Assembly (NCBI GenBank): GCA_002420145.1
Contig: DIHL01000055.1
Coordinates: 34,913-98,912, forward strand
DNA: 64,000 nt
Reading direction: 5' to 3'
DNA from: Bacteroidetes bacterium UBA5697
GTDB lineage: Bacteria; Bacteroidota; Bacteroidia; B-17B0; Aurantibacillaceae
Of this stretch, positions 1-8,223 are shown piece after piece. The notes under the pieces were generated by a model, which saw only the letters and a program-made list of their open reading frames with translations, was not told where the DNA came from and did no database searches. The translations under genes were made by a program, and so were the position numbers. Each line of letters begins with the position of its first letter. The stretch's first letter is position 1.

Positions 1-1
1 G

Positions 2-610
2 CTTTCTGATATCAACATGTCAATTAATGAAGGTGAGTTTGTATCTATTGTTGGAAAATCTGGTTGTGGAAAATCGACGTTATTATATATCCTTTCAACC
101 ATGGATACTGATTATGAAGGAGAATTAACTATTAATGGTGTGAGTCTTACATCTAAAACTGATAAAGATTTAGCGGTTGTAAGAAATGAACACATTGGTT
201 TTGTGTTTCAATTTCATTATTTATTACCTGAATACAATGTTTTAAAAAATGTGATGCTACCTGGTATTAAACTAGCAAAACATTCGATACAAGAAATTGA
301 GCATAAAGCCATGGAGCAATTACGAAAATTAGACATGGTTGACCAAGCTTTAAAATCACCAAATCAATTAAGTGGTGGGCAAAAGCAACGTGTTGCTATT
401 GCACGAGCTTTAATAAACGACCCCTTAATTATTATGGGTGATGAACCTACAGGTAACTTAGATAAGAAAAACAGTGATATGGTTTTTGATATTTTTAATA
501 CCCTAGTCAAAGAAAGAAATCAAGCTCTATTAATAGTGACGCATGATCCTGATTTTGCTGCAAGAACTCATCGCACCATTGAAATGGCTGATGGAAGGAT
601 TATTAATTAA
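2..610 (+). CDS. ABC transporter ATP-binding protein, LolD/MacB type (5' partial)
   Basis: ATPase subunit of an ABC transporter of the LolD/MacB/FtsE type, which typically powers lipoprotein release or efflux across the inner membrane. The frame is open to the window edge. The first visible residues (LSDINMSINEGEF) match the strand before Walker A, so the start lies upstream and the internal ATG at 17 is not the real start. Visible motifs are Walker A GKSGCGKST, a Q-loop in GFVFQFHYLLPEYNV, the signature LSGGQKQRVAIARAL, Walker B LIIMGDEPTGNLD and the H-loop VTHDPDFA. The phrase FQFHYLLPEYNVLKNV and the length fit the LolD branch. The partner permease is not in the window. The exact substrate cannot be told from this subunit alone. 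Confidence 0.93.
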   Translation, partial: LSDINMSINEGEFVSIVGKSGCGKSTLLYILSTMDTDYEGELTINGVSLTSKTDKDLAVVRNEHIGFVFQFHYLLPEYNVLKNVMLPGIKLAKHSIQEIEHKAMEQLRKLDMVDQALKSPNQLSGGQKQRVAIARALINDPLIIMGDEPTGNLDKKNSDMVFDIFNTLVKERNQALLIVTHDPDFAARTHRTIEMADGRIIN

Positions 611-620
611 CAAAAATAAT

Positions 621-719
621 GTCAGTTCGAGTAAAAATTCTGCCTCTTTGAATTTTTGTATCGAGAACTTAACCAACAAACTACTTCTCGATACGCTCGT
701 TCCTCGCACTCGAAGTGAC
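621..719. repeat. Composite REP-like palindromic element
   Basis: The gap between the convergent ABC gene and nnr is filled by two imperfect hairpins. Arms at 624-640 and 650-669 pair through the aaaaattc/gaattttt core, and a second palindrome lies at 684-719. The outer ends gtcagttcgag (621-631) and ctcgaagtgac (709-719) are inverted copies with one mismatch. The 11-mer gtcacttcgag recurs at 21589. The element may double as a terminator, since a run of A/T follows at 720-731. Confidence 0.6.
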
Positions 720-733
720 TTAAAAAAAAATCA

Positions 734-2257
734 CTAATTGTCTATTAATTGCTTAAAAGCATTTGAAATATTTTCAATCACGTCAGTTGGAATCATTGCT
801 ACTTCTCCCTTTTCTTCTTTAGTAATATCTCCAGCTAAACCATGAACGTAAACACCAATCACACTTGCTTCGAGAGAAGAATAACCTTGAGCCAACAAAC
901 CAGTAATTAAACCCGTTAATACATCTCCGCTTCCACCCTTTGCTAATCCTGAATTACCCGTGCTATTAAAGTAACTTTCGCCTTGTGGTGTGGTTATGCA
1001 AGTATGAGCTCCTTTTAAAACCACATATATGTTATGCTGTTTTGAAAATTCAATTTGCAATTGATGTCTTTCAAAATCATTAGTTACCGATTTAGTTAAA
1101 CGTTCAAACTCTTTAGGATGGGGCGTTAAAATTGAATTAGAAGGAATTAGGCTCAACCATTCTTTATTTAAACCAATACTGTTTAAGGCATCTGCATCAA
1201 TCACTAAAGGTTTTGTAGAAGATTGCAAAATTGTTTTAACGCTTTGTTGAGTATCGCTTTCTGTTCCTATTCCTGGTCCAATACCAATAGCTGAATAAGT
1301 GCTAATATCTAATTCGTTAAATTGAATAAATTCATTTCCATTCACTAAAGCCATTGCTTCGGGCACAGACGTTTGCATGATATCATAACCGCAATGAGGG
1401 ACACACACCGTTAATAATCCTGCGCCACTTCGTAATAAAGCATGTGCACTCATAATAGCAGCACCCATTTTACCGTAACTTCCAACCACTAATAAACTAT
1501 GCCCGAAAGTTCCTTTATGAGAAAATTTTTGGCGTGGTTTTATTAATTGTTTGATTACGTCTTCCGTTACATAAAAACTTTGGCAATTATTTAGAATCTC
1601 TTGTGTCCATTTTAAATCAATATCTAATACATGTCCACTACCCACGTAAAAATTATTTTCAGCAAACATAAATCCAAGCTTAGGATTTTGAAAAGTTAAT
1701 GTATGCTGCGCTTTTATGATAGACGAATTCTTATCAGAGTATTTATCTATAAATAAACCAGAAGGAACATCAATAGCAATAATTGCCGCTTCGCTTAGAT
1801 TCATCACATTCACACAGTCTGCTGCTAAGCCTGTTAATGGCTTTGATAAACCAACACCAAATAAAGCATCAATAATAACATCTGATTTTTGAAAGTGAGG
1901 CAAATGACTTACATCATTCACTTCCATTAAAAACCTTGGAAATAAATCTTCTAATCGCTTTTTATTAATTAAAAAATCTTCGGAGTAGTTCTCAGAATAA
2001 TTAATAATAAATACCTCAACCTTATAACCATGCTCCAATAACTGACGAGCAATAGCCAACCCATCTCCTCCATTATTTCCTAATCCACAACAAATTTTAA
2101 ATATAGTTTCTACATCATAATGCTTCATAATCCATTGCGAACATTTAGACGCAGCTCTTTCCATTAAATCAATAGAAGCAATTGACTCCGATTGAATCGT
2201 GTAAGCATCAATCATTTTAATTTGTTGTGAAGAAAATATAGGTAAGGCTTGTTGCAT
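734..2257 (-). CDS. nnr: Bifunctional NAD(P)H-hydrate epimerase / ADP-dependent dehydratase
   Basis: Repairs damaged NADHX and NADPHX in the cytoplasm. The N-terminal YjeF_N domain (about residues 1-220) epimerises the hydrates and the C-terminal ribokinase-like domain (about 235-505) dehydrates the S form with ADP. Visible evidence is CCGLGNNGGDGLAIARQL in the N domain, and GTFGHSLLVVGSYGKMGAA, LTPHPKEFERL and the nucleotide-site motif NSGLAKGGSGDVLTGLI in the C domain. At 507 residues it is the normal fused length. It is the last gene of a minus-strand run behind the MFS transporter (44-nt gap). There is no sign of damage. Confidence 0.95.
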   Translation of the reverse strand: MQQALPIFSSQQIKMIDAYTIQSESIASIDLMERAASKCSQWIMKHYDVETIFKICCGLGNNGGDGLAIARQLLEHGYKVEVFIINYSENYSEDFLINKKRLEDLFPRFLMEVNDVSHLPHFQKSDVIIDALFGVGLSKPLTGLAADCVNVMNLSEAAIIAIDVPSGLFIDKYSDKNSSIIKAQHTLTFQNPKLGFMFAENNFYVGSGHVLDIDLKWTQEILNNCQSFYVTEDVIKQLIKPRQKFSHKGTFGHSLLVVGSYGKMGAAIMSAHALLRSGAGLLTVCVPHCGYDIMQTSVPEAMALVNGNEFIQFNELDISTYSAIGIGPGIGTESDTQQSVKTILQSSTKPLVIDADALNSIGLNKEWLSLIPSNSILTPHPKEFERLTKSVTNDFERHQLQIEFSKQHNIYVVLKGAHTCITTPQGESYFNSTGNSGLAKGGSGDVLTGLITGLLAQGYSSLEASVIGVYVHGLAGDITKEEKGEVAMIPTDVIENISNAFKQLIDN

Positions 2258-2301
2258 AGCTTAAATTTAAAAAATTAAATCCATACTAAACAAAACATAA
2301 A

Positions 2302-3510
2302 TCAGGTTTTGCTATTAGATTTTAATTTATAAAAACCAAAAGCAGATACAAATAAAATAAAACCAAGCACGATAAAAGCCACCTTAAAACTACTAGCATC
2401 TACTAAAGTTGAAATTAAAAAAGGGCCTGCGGTATTTCCTACACCCCAAGATATGGTATATAAAGCTGCATATTGCCCTCTATTTTTATCATTAGCTCTT
2501 TGCAACCAAAACACATTCATAAAAGGCATAGCCATAATTTCGCCAACCGTAATAAATAATATCATCACTAATGATATACACTTAGCATTTCCTGGAATTA
2601 ACAACGACAAATAAGAACAAGCACACATTACTAATCCAATTATAATCCACTGTGTGTTTTTATTTTTCTTTTCAAGCGTATATACTAGTACCATTTCAAT
2701 GGCAACGATAATGATTCCATTAATGGCCATGATGAGTCCAATGTACTTTTCATTCAAATGCATATCATCTCTAAAATACTTAGGAATAGTTGTAAATAGT
2801 TGAACAAAGCAGCATGAGAACAAAGTCATTAAAACCAAAAACCACAAATAGGTTTTGTCTTTATATGCCGACATCACCTCTGGCACCTCTTCTTCTTTTA
2901 CTTCCTCTTTCTTCAGTTGAATATTTGGTCTTAAAAAGTAAAACAAAAGTCCTGCGGCTAAAATATTGGTTAAGCCATCTACCCAAAATAATAGTTCATA
3001 ATCAAAAGCTGCTACTAAACCACCTATTAAAGCACCAACGGCCCAACCTAAATTAATAGCTAAACGATTTAAGGAATAAGAGCGTGTTCTGTTTTCGGGG
3101 GTGCTATAAAACGCAATAGAAGATGAATTAGCAGGCCGAAAGGCTTCGTTAACCATACTCAGTACAAAGATAAAAACACAAATAAGAGGATAGGACTTTA
3201 CTTGACCTAAGACAATAAACATTAAACCGCCACCAAATAAAGTAAACAATTGCACTTTGTAAAAACCTATTTTATCGGAGAACTTTCCACCAAAGTAAGC
3301 GCCAACAATAGAACCCAATCCAAACAAAGCCATCACAAATCCCGCTTCACTTAAACTACGATTCATTTCTTTACTGGTTAAATATAAAGTCATAAATGGC
3401 AATACCATTGTTCCACTTCTATTAACCAACATGATAAACGACAGCAACCAAGCCTCTTTAGAGAGCCCAGTAAAAGATGTTTTATAGAGAGAAACTGTTT
3501 TTGCTATCAT
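2302..3510 (-). CDS. Major facilitator superfamily transporter
   Basis: Inner-membrane secondary transporter with about twelve predicted helices in 402 residues. The N half contains FGLGSIVGAYFGGKFSDKIG, the MFS loop 2-3 signature (G-x-x-x-D-K/R-x-G), and helix 5 has NLGWAVGALIGGLVA. A charged cytoplasmic loop (LKKEEVKEEEVPEVMSAYKD) separates the two halves. It resembles drug/multidrug efflux MFS proteins (MdtH-like), but the substrate cannot be assigned. It lies 19 nt downstream of the metallo-hydrolase gene and 44 nt upstream of nnr, so the three may be cotranscribed. Confidence 0.88.
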   Translation of the reverse strand: MIAKTVSLYKTSFTGLSKEAWLLSFIMLVNRSGTMVLPFMTLYLTSKEMNRSLSEAGFVMALFGLGSIVGAYFGGKFSDKIGFYKVQLFTLFGGGLMFIVLGQVKSYPLICVFIFVLSMVNEAFRPANSSSIAFYSTPENRTRSYSLNRLAINLGWAVGALIGGLVAAFDYELLFWVDGLTNILAAGLLFYFLRPNIQLKKEEVKEEEVPEVMSAYKDKTYLWFLVLMTLFSCCFVQLFTTIPKYFRDDMHLNEKYIGLIMAINGIIIVAIEMVLVYTLEKKNKNTQWIIIGLVMCACSYLSLLIPGNAKCISLVMILFITVGEIMAMPFMNVFWLQRANDKNRGQYAALYTISWGVGNTAGPFLISTLVDASSFKVAFIVLGFILFVSAFGFYKLKSNSKT

Positions 3511-3529
3511 AAACCGATAGTAAAACTAC

Positions 3530-4354
3530 TTAAAATAAAGAAGTTTGAAAAGCGACTTGAAGTTTCGCTACTTTTGGAGCCACGAATGAACCTGTCACAT
3601 GAAACACTTCCGTTTCTTGCAAACGAGAAGCAACCACTACCTGTGTTTGTTGGGCATGCTTGGTAAACAAATCTTTTACAACTATGGGGCAATTATTATC
3701 CTTAGAAAGATGTGATAAAATTACATGGCTCATTTTATCAGATTTATGATTCACAAATAAATCTAAAGCTTGCTTATTTGATAAATGGCCTTTATCGCTG
3801 CGAATACGCTCCTTTAAATAATAAGGATAGTAACCGCTATCTAATAATCCTTCATCATAATTTGCTTCTAAAAAAGCAGCGTGGCATTGTTTAAAATTCT
3901 CAATGACATGCTGACAAGCAGAACCAATATCCGTTAATACGCCTATTTTAATTCCATTACCCTCTACAATAAAGCTATATGGATCAGAGGCATCATGACG
4001 TTTAGGAAAAGGTGTCACGATTAAATTGCCAATGACAATTTTCTCGTAACTATAAAATGACTTAATTAAAACGTTTTCTAAAACCAAATGAGAATTGCTT
4101 AATGTTTGTGGCGTAATAAAAACTGGCAAATTATATTTTTTAGACAACGTTTGAACGCCTTTAATATGATCGCCATGTTCGTGAGAAATAAATATGGCTT
4201 TAATTTTATCCAAAGATAAATCCAAACGCTTCATTCTTAATTCAACTTCCTTGCAAGAAATACCAACATCTACCAACACAGCTTCATTACTATTACCTAC
4301 GTAATAACAATTGCCATTGCTTCCTGAGTTTAATGAAGTGATGAATAGAGACAT
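3530..4354 (-). CDS. MBL-fold metallo-hydrolase, YycJ/WalJ-like
   Basis: Metallo-beta-lactamase fold hydrolase of 274 residues. The N-terminal SGSNGNCYYVGNSNEAVLVD and the metal motif FISHEHGDHIKGV (H-x-H-x-D-H) match the WalJ/YycJ exonuclease-like and cyclic-phosphate phosphodiesterase branch, and later metal ligands sit in FPKRHDASDP, VLTDIGSAC and VILSHLS. In Firmicutes the relative WalJ links replication to cell division. In Bacteroidota the role is less defined. It starts the small minus-strand run with the MFS gene and nnr. The start ATG at 4354 is followed directly by the first beta strand, so no signal peptide is expected and the protein should be cytoplasmic. Confidence 0.88.
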   Translation of the reverse strand: MSLFITSLNSGSNGNCYYVGNSNEAVLVDVGISCKEVELRMKRLDLSLDKIKAIFISHEHGDHIKGVQTLSKKYNLPVFITPQTLSNSHLVLENVLIKSFYSYEKIVIGNLIVTPFPKRHDASDPYSFIVEGNGIKIGVLTDIGSACQHVIENFKQCHAAFLEANYDEGLLDSGYYPYYLKERIRSDKGHLSNKQALDLFVNHKSDKMSHVILSHLSKDNNCPIVVKDLFTKHAQQTQVVVASRLQETEVFHVTGSFVAPKVAKLQVAFQTSLF

Positions 4355-4381
4355 GTTTAATTATTACTGGTTATATTTTTT

Positions 4382-4535
4382 GCTCCGTTGGAGATTGTTA
4401 TTATTCGTTGTTGTTATTTTAAAATCAAGATGAGTAATCAAACCCACTGTCTATTTATTTCCTTAAAGCTCCGTAGGAGCTTACTGCTATTAGCAGAATG
4501 AATATTGTTATTTATTAGCTCCGTAGGAGCGACCT
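4382..4535. repeat. Cluster of RAYT-associated palindromes (downstream side)
   Basis: Three short palindromes share the core GCTCC-GTN-GGAG(C): 4382-4394, 4466-4482 (a perfect 17-nt inverted repeat) and 4517-4535. A further hairpin ctgctattagcag lies at 4484-4496. The copy at 4517 carries an asymmetric tail gacct immediately before the transposase stop codon. The same unit with its tail appears inverted on the other side of the gene at 5006-5024. This is the arrangement expected of REP elements with their resident RAYT. Confidence 0.75.
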
Positions 4536-4538
4536 GTT

Positions 4539-5000
4539 TTATTCTATCCATTCAAACAGATATTTCTCGTCATAATCAATTTCAATTTTTTCCAAAAAAT
4601 CAAAATATTCTTCTCTAAATGTAGTCTTTTTATGATGCTCTTCTTGACTTAAAATATATTTTATTACAGTATCTATTTGGCTTTTGGAATAAGAAAAAGC
4701 TCCGAATCCCTCTTGCCAATTAAATTTACCCTTTACCCAATGTTGTTGATTAATAAAATTTGACGAGCCTGCTTTTATATCCCTTACTAAATCAGATATT
4801 GAAATAGATGGGTTTAATCCAACTAACAAATGTACATGATCAGGCATGCAAAAAATGGACAGCATTTTTTGCCCTCTGTTTTGAACGATGCCAGTTATAT
4901 ATTTATGCAATTCTTCACGATGAATCTTAGAAATTAAATTCTCTCGACCTTTTACGGCAAACACAATTTGAATGTATATCTGTGAATAGGTATTTGGCAT
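4539..5000 (-). CDS. REP-associated tyrosine transposase (IS200/IS605 TnpA-like, RAYT)
   Basis: Single-strand-specific Y1 transposase family protein of 153 residues. The HUH metal motif is HVH at residues 55-57 (in MPDHVHLLV). The probable nucleophile is Tyr115 in VIKYILSQEEHHKK, the usual Y-x-x-x-Q helix. FNWQEGFGAFSYSKSQ is the conserved block before it. The gene is not accompanied by a tnpB. It sits between palindromes ending in agctcc...ggagcgacct, oriented head to head on both sides, so it is better read as a domesticated RAYT acting on REP elements than as an autonomous IS. The frame is intact. Confidence 0.88.
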   Translation of the reverse strand: MPNTYSQIYIQIVFAVKGRENLISKIHREELHKYITGIVQNRGQKMLSIFCMPDHVHLLVGLNPSISISDLVRDIKAGSSNFINQQHWVKGKFNWQEGFGAFSYSKSQIDTVIKYILSQEEHHKKTTFREEYFDFLEKIEIDYDEKYLFEWIE

Positions 5001-5005
5001 TTTAT

Positions 5006-5074
5006 AGGTCGCTCCTTCGGAGCTATAATTAATATTATTGTTTTAATTCTACAAACAGTATGTCCCGATGGGAC
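5006..5074. repeat. RAYT-associated palindromes (upstream side)
   Basis: Positions 5006-5024 read aggtcgctccttcggagct, the inverted counterpart of 4517-4535 with only the loop changed. It begins 5 nt before the transposase start codon. A related palindrome gtcccgatgggac occupies 5062-5074. Together with the downstream cluster these bracket the transposase gene. Confidence 0.72.
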
Positions 5075-5132
5075 GTTATCGAATTGTAATGATTGTTTAA
5101 AACACAAAATTAAATATTACCCAAAACTACCT

Positions 5133-5151
5133 TGCTATAAATTGTAGCATT
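5133..5151. repeat. 19-nt palindrome identical to one beside the ORF6N gene
   Basis: The sequence tgctataaattgtagcatt forms a tgcta/tagca hairpin. It occurs again, base for base, at 54379-54397, 58 nt before the ORF6N gene start. Here it lies between gcvP and the RAYT gene with no ORF6N gene nearby. It could be an operator half-site pair or a miniature mobile palindrome. Confidence 0.6.
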
Positions 5152-5184
5152 ATAAATTAATTTGCTAGAAAACATTTTTAAAAA

Positions 5185-5212
5185 CAAAAAAGCCTCTCAG
5201 AAATGAGAGGCT
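5185..5212 (-). terminator. Intrinsic terminator of gcvP
   Basis: A 9-bp stem agcctctca / tgagaggct with a gaaa loop lies 20 nt after the gcvP stop codon. On the minus strand the stem is followed by a run of six T residues. Four T residues on the plus side could give weak termination in the other direction. Confidence 0.85.
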
Positions 5213-5232
5213 TTTAATTATTTATTAACTGA

Positions 5233-8103
5233 TTAAGCATTCACTGCTTCTTCCATATACGCTTCAATTGGTGCACAAGAACATACTAAATTTCTATCAC
5301 CATAAGCGTTATCTACTTTAGCAACGCTTGGCCAGAATTTGTTGTCACGTACCCAAGTTAAAGGATAAGCTGCTTTTTGACGTGTGTATGGTTTATCCCA
5401 ATTATCAGCAACCACTAATTTACAAGTGTGTGGTGCATTTTTAATCACGTTATTTACTTTGTCAAATTTACCTTCTTCAATTTCTTTAATCTCTTTACGG
5501 ATAGAAATCATCGCTTCACAAAAACGATCTAACTCTGCTTTTGATTCAGACTCAGTTGGTTCAACCATTAATGTATTAACTACTGGAAAAGCAACCGTTG
5601 GAGCGTGGAAACCATAATCCATTAAACGTTTTGCCATATCCGCAACCTCAACACCCGAAGCCATTTTAAATTCATTACAATCTAAAATCATCTCGTGTGC
5701 ACAACGTCCGTTTTTACCTGTATATAAAATTTTGTAGCTACCAGATAAAATTTCTTTCATGTAGTTAGCATTTAAAATAGCCATCTCAGTAGCCTGTTTT
5801 AAACCTTCGCCACCTAACATTTTAATGTAACCATAAGAGATTAACAAAATCAATGCGCTACCATAAGGCGCTGCAGACACAGCAGTAATTCCTTTATCAC
5901 CACTTGTGTTTACAATTTTATGAGATGGTAAGAAAGGTACTAATTTTTCAACTACACCAATTGGTCCCATGCCAGGTCCACCACCACCGTGAGGGATAGC
6001 AAATGTTTTATGTAAGTTTAAGTGACAAACATCGGCACCAATATTTCCTGGAGAAGTTAAACCAACTTGTGCATTCATGTTAGCTCCATCCATATAAACC
6101 AATCCACCATTATCGTGAATTAATTTAGTAATTTCAGTAATAGACTCTTCGTAAACACCATGAGTAGAAGGATAAGTAACCATTAAACAAGATAAATTAT
6201 CTTTATGTTGTTCTGCTTTAGCGCGTAAATCTGCTAAATCAATATTACCTTTTTCATCACACTTCGTTACAATGATATGCATACCAGCCATAGCAGCCGA
6301 TGCAGGATTTGTACCATGAGCAGAAGATGGAATTAATGCCACGTTACGATGAGCATTTCCATTAGCAATATGATAAGCTCTAATAACCATTAAACCTGCG
6401 TACTCACCTTGAGCACCAGAGTTTGGTTGGAAGCTCATACGAGCAAAACCTGTAATCTCAGATAAATCTTTATTTAATTGCTCGATTAACTCAGCATAAC
6501 CTTGCGCTTGATTAACTGGCACAAATGGATGGATACTTGCAAACTCAGGCCATGTTAATGGCAATAACTCAGAAGCTGCATTTAATTTCATCGTACAAGA
6601 ACCTAAAGAAATCATTGAGTGAACTAATGATAAATCTTTATTCTCTAAACGCTTAATATAACGCATCATTTCACTCTCACTGTGGTAAGAATTAAATGTT
6701 GGATGTGTTAAGTAAGAAGATGTACGTTTTAAGTTTGATGAAGAAATTAATGTTGATGTTTTGTAAGACACATTGCTGGCTGAGCTTGTCGAAGCCGCAA
6801 AAACAGAAACGATATCATTTAAATCATTTTGTTCAATGGTTTGGTCCAACGAAATACCAACGTGTTTAGCATCTACTAAACGGAAGTTAATTTCTTTAGC
6901 CTCTGCAGCCGCAATTACTTTAGCTGCATCACACTCAACAATAATAGTATCGAAATATAACTTTGTTTTTACGTTTAATCCTAATCCTTTTAAAGCTTCA
7001 GCAACAGAGTTAGTCGCATTATGAACGCTTTGTGCAATGGCTTTAATTCCTTCTTGTCCGTGATACACGGCATACATACTAGCCATAATTGCTAATAAAG
7101 CTTGTGCTGTACAAATATTAGACGTTGCTTTATCACGTTTGATATGTTGCTCACGTGTTTGCAAAGCCATACGTAATGCAGGATTACCTTGAGCATCCAC
7201 TGATACACCAATAATACGCCCTGGAATTAAGCGCTTGTAATCTTCTTTACAAGTAAAGAATGCTGCATGAGGTCCGCCATATCCTAATGGCACACCAAAA
7301 CGTTGAGAGTTACCCACAACGCAATCAGCACCCCACTCGCCTGGAGGAGTTAATAATGCTAAAGCTAATAAATCAGTAGCCACTACGACTTGAACTTCTT
7401 TAGCATGTGCATTCGTTACAAATACTTTATAATCGTTTGCTTCTCCGTTAATATCTGGATATTGAATTAATGCCCCGAAGAATGAATCATCTAATGATAC
7501 TATATTAGCATCACCAATCACTAATTCAATACCGTATGGTACCGCACGAGTTCTAACCACATCAATGGTTTGAGAGAAAACTGTCTCGCTGATAAAGAAT
7601 TTATTGCCACCGTTGGCGATTTTTGCTTTGCTACGGTTACTGTAAAACATAAATAATGCTTCTGCAGCTGCTGTTGCCTCGTCTAATAAAGATGCATTAG
7701 CAATTGGCATGGCTGTTAAATCCATCACCATGGTTTGGAAATTTAAAATCGCTTCTAAACGACCTTGTGCAATTTCTGCTTGGTAAGGCGTGTAAGCTGT
7801 ATACCAACCTGGATTTTCTAAAATGTTACGTTGAATAACTGCTGGTAAAATATTGTTGTAATACCCTAAACCAATGTAAGAACGAAATACCTTGTTTTTT
7901 TTACCTAAAGCTTTTAAGTGCTTTGAGTATTGATACTCGCTCATAGCTGGAGCTACTTGCAATGGTTGTTTTAAACGGATACCTGCAGGCACAGTTTGGC
8001 TAATTAATTCATCAATAGATGAAACGCCAATTTTGGCCAACATTTGTTTAATTTCATTTTCACGTGGACCGTTATGACGGGAAACAAATTTATCAGTAGT
8101 CAT
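5233..8103 (-). CDS. gcvP: Glycine dehydrogenase (decarboxylating), P-protein
   Basis: P-protein of the glycine cleavage system. With PLP it decarboxylates glycine and passes the aminomethyl group to the H-protein lipoyl arm. At 956 residues it is the fused homodimeric form. The N half starts FVSRHNGPRENEIKQML and contains YTPYQAEIAQGRLE. The C half holds SCTMKLNA, the PLP lysine in HLNLHKTFAIPHGGGGPG, and SAAPYGSA. Residues 437-442 (ASTSSA) are encoded by a REP-like 18-mer at 6778-6795, inside a variable linker just before the conserved RTSSYLTHPTFNSYHSE. gcvT and gcvH are not in the window. The gene is monocistronic by position, with its own terminator. Confidence 0.98.
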   Translation of the reverse strand: MTTDKFVSRHNGPRENEIKQMLAKIGVSSIDELISQTVPAGIRLKQPLQVAPAMSEYQYSKHLKALGKKNKVFRSYIGLGYYNNILPAVIQRNILENPGWYTAYTPYQAEIAQGRLEAILNFQTMVMDLTAMPIANASLLDEATAAAEALFMFYSNRSKAKIANGGNKFFISETVFSQTIDVVRTRAVPYGIELVIGDANIVSLDDSFFGALIQYPDINGEANDYKVFVTNAHAKEVQVVVATDLLALALLTPPGEWGADCVVGNSQRFGVPLGYGGPHAAFFTCKEDYKRLIPGRIIGVSVDAQGNPALRMALQTREQHIKRDKATSNICTAQALLAIMASMYAVYHGQEGIKAIAQSVHNATNSVAEALKGLGLNVKTKLYFDTIIVECDAAKVIAAAEAKEINFRLVDAKHVGISLDQTIEQNDLNDIVSVFAASTSSASNVSYKTSTLISSSNLKRTSSYLTHPTFNSYHSESEMMRYIKRLENKDLSLVHSMISLGSCTMKLNAASELLPLTWPEFASIHPFVPVNQAQGYAELIEQLNKDLSEITGFARMSFQPNSGAQGEYAGLMVIRAYHIANGNAHRNVALIPSSAHGTNPASAAMAGMHIIVTKCDEKGNIDLADLRAKAEQHKDNLSCLMVTYPSTHGVYEESITEITKLIHDNGGLVYMDGANMNAQVGLTSPGNIGADVCHLNLHKTFAIPHGGGGPGMGPIGVVEKLVPFLPSHKIVNTSGDKGITAVSAAPYGSALILLISYGYIKMLGGEGLKQATEMAILNANYMKEILSGSYKILYTGKNGRCAHEMILDCNEFKMASGVEVADMAKRLMDYGFHAPTVAFPVVNTLMVEPTESESKAELDRFCEAMISIRKEIKEIEEGKFDKVNNVIKNAPHTCKLVVADNWDKPYTRQKAAYPLTWVRDNKFWPSVAKVDNAYGDRNLVCSCAPIEAYMEEAVNA
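6778..6795 (-). repeat. REP-like insertion inside gcvP
   Basis: On the coding strand this reads gcttcgacaagctcagcc and encodes ASTSSA. The first 16 bases are identical to 33561-33576 inside ispG and resemble the intergenic element at 59416. It is an imperfect palindrome (gctt..aagc, with the ga/tc centre) of a type common between genes. Here it keeps the frame open in a non-conserved linker. Confidence 0.7.
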
Positions 8104-8127
8104 ATGTAATTATTTATTTAAGAGGTA

Positions 8128-8135
8128 CAAATTTA
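8128..8135 (-). promoter_or_regulatory. Candidate -7 box for gcvP
   Basis: The minus strand reads TAAATTTG, an exact match to the Bacteroidota -7 consensus TAnnTTTG, 24 nt before the gcvP ATG. I see no TTG -33 element at the usual spacing, so the call rests on one box. No glycine riboswitch-like structure is evident in the 120-nt leader region. Confidence 0.45.
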
Positions 8136-8223
8136 AGGAAATTCCTATGCCTTAAGTAACGTACTTTTCAACCAATTGTTTATAAGATTTTTGGGCTGAT
8201 TTTAAAGGGAGAATGAGATGGCA

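Noticed and set aside
3507..3692. Minus-strand frame overlapping the metallo-hydrolase end
   Set aside because: It lies in another frame of the same strand over well-conserved metallo-hydrolase codons and has no recognisable protein features.
4382..5074. CRISPR array
   Set aside because: The repeats are short palindromes at irregular spacing around a transposase, with no regular spacers or cas genes.
8057..8070. Possible parS site (ttcacgtgga)
   Set aside because: It is inside the gcvP coding sequence, only partly matches the parS consensus and is far from parAB. The accacgtggt near 61065 likewise lies in lepB codons.
8104..8223. Glycine riboswitch upstream of gcvP
   Set aside because: The stretch is short and AT-rich, and lacks the paired aptamer core.
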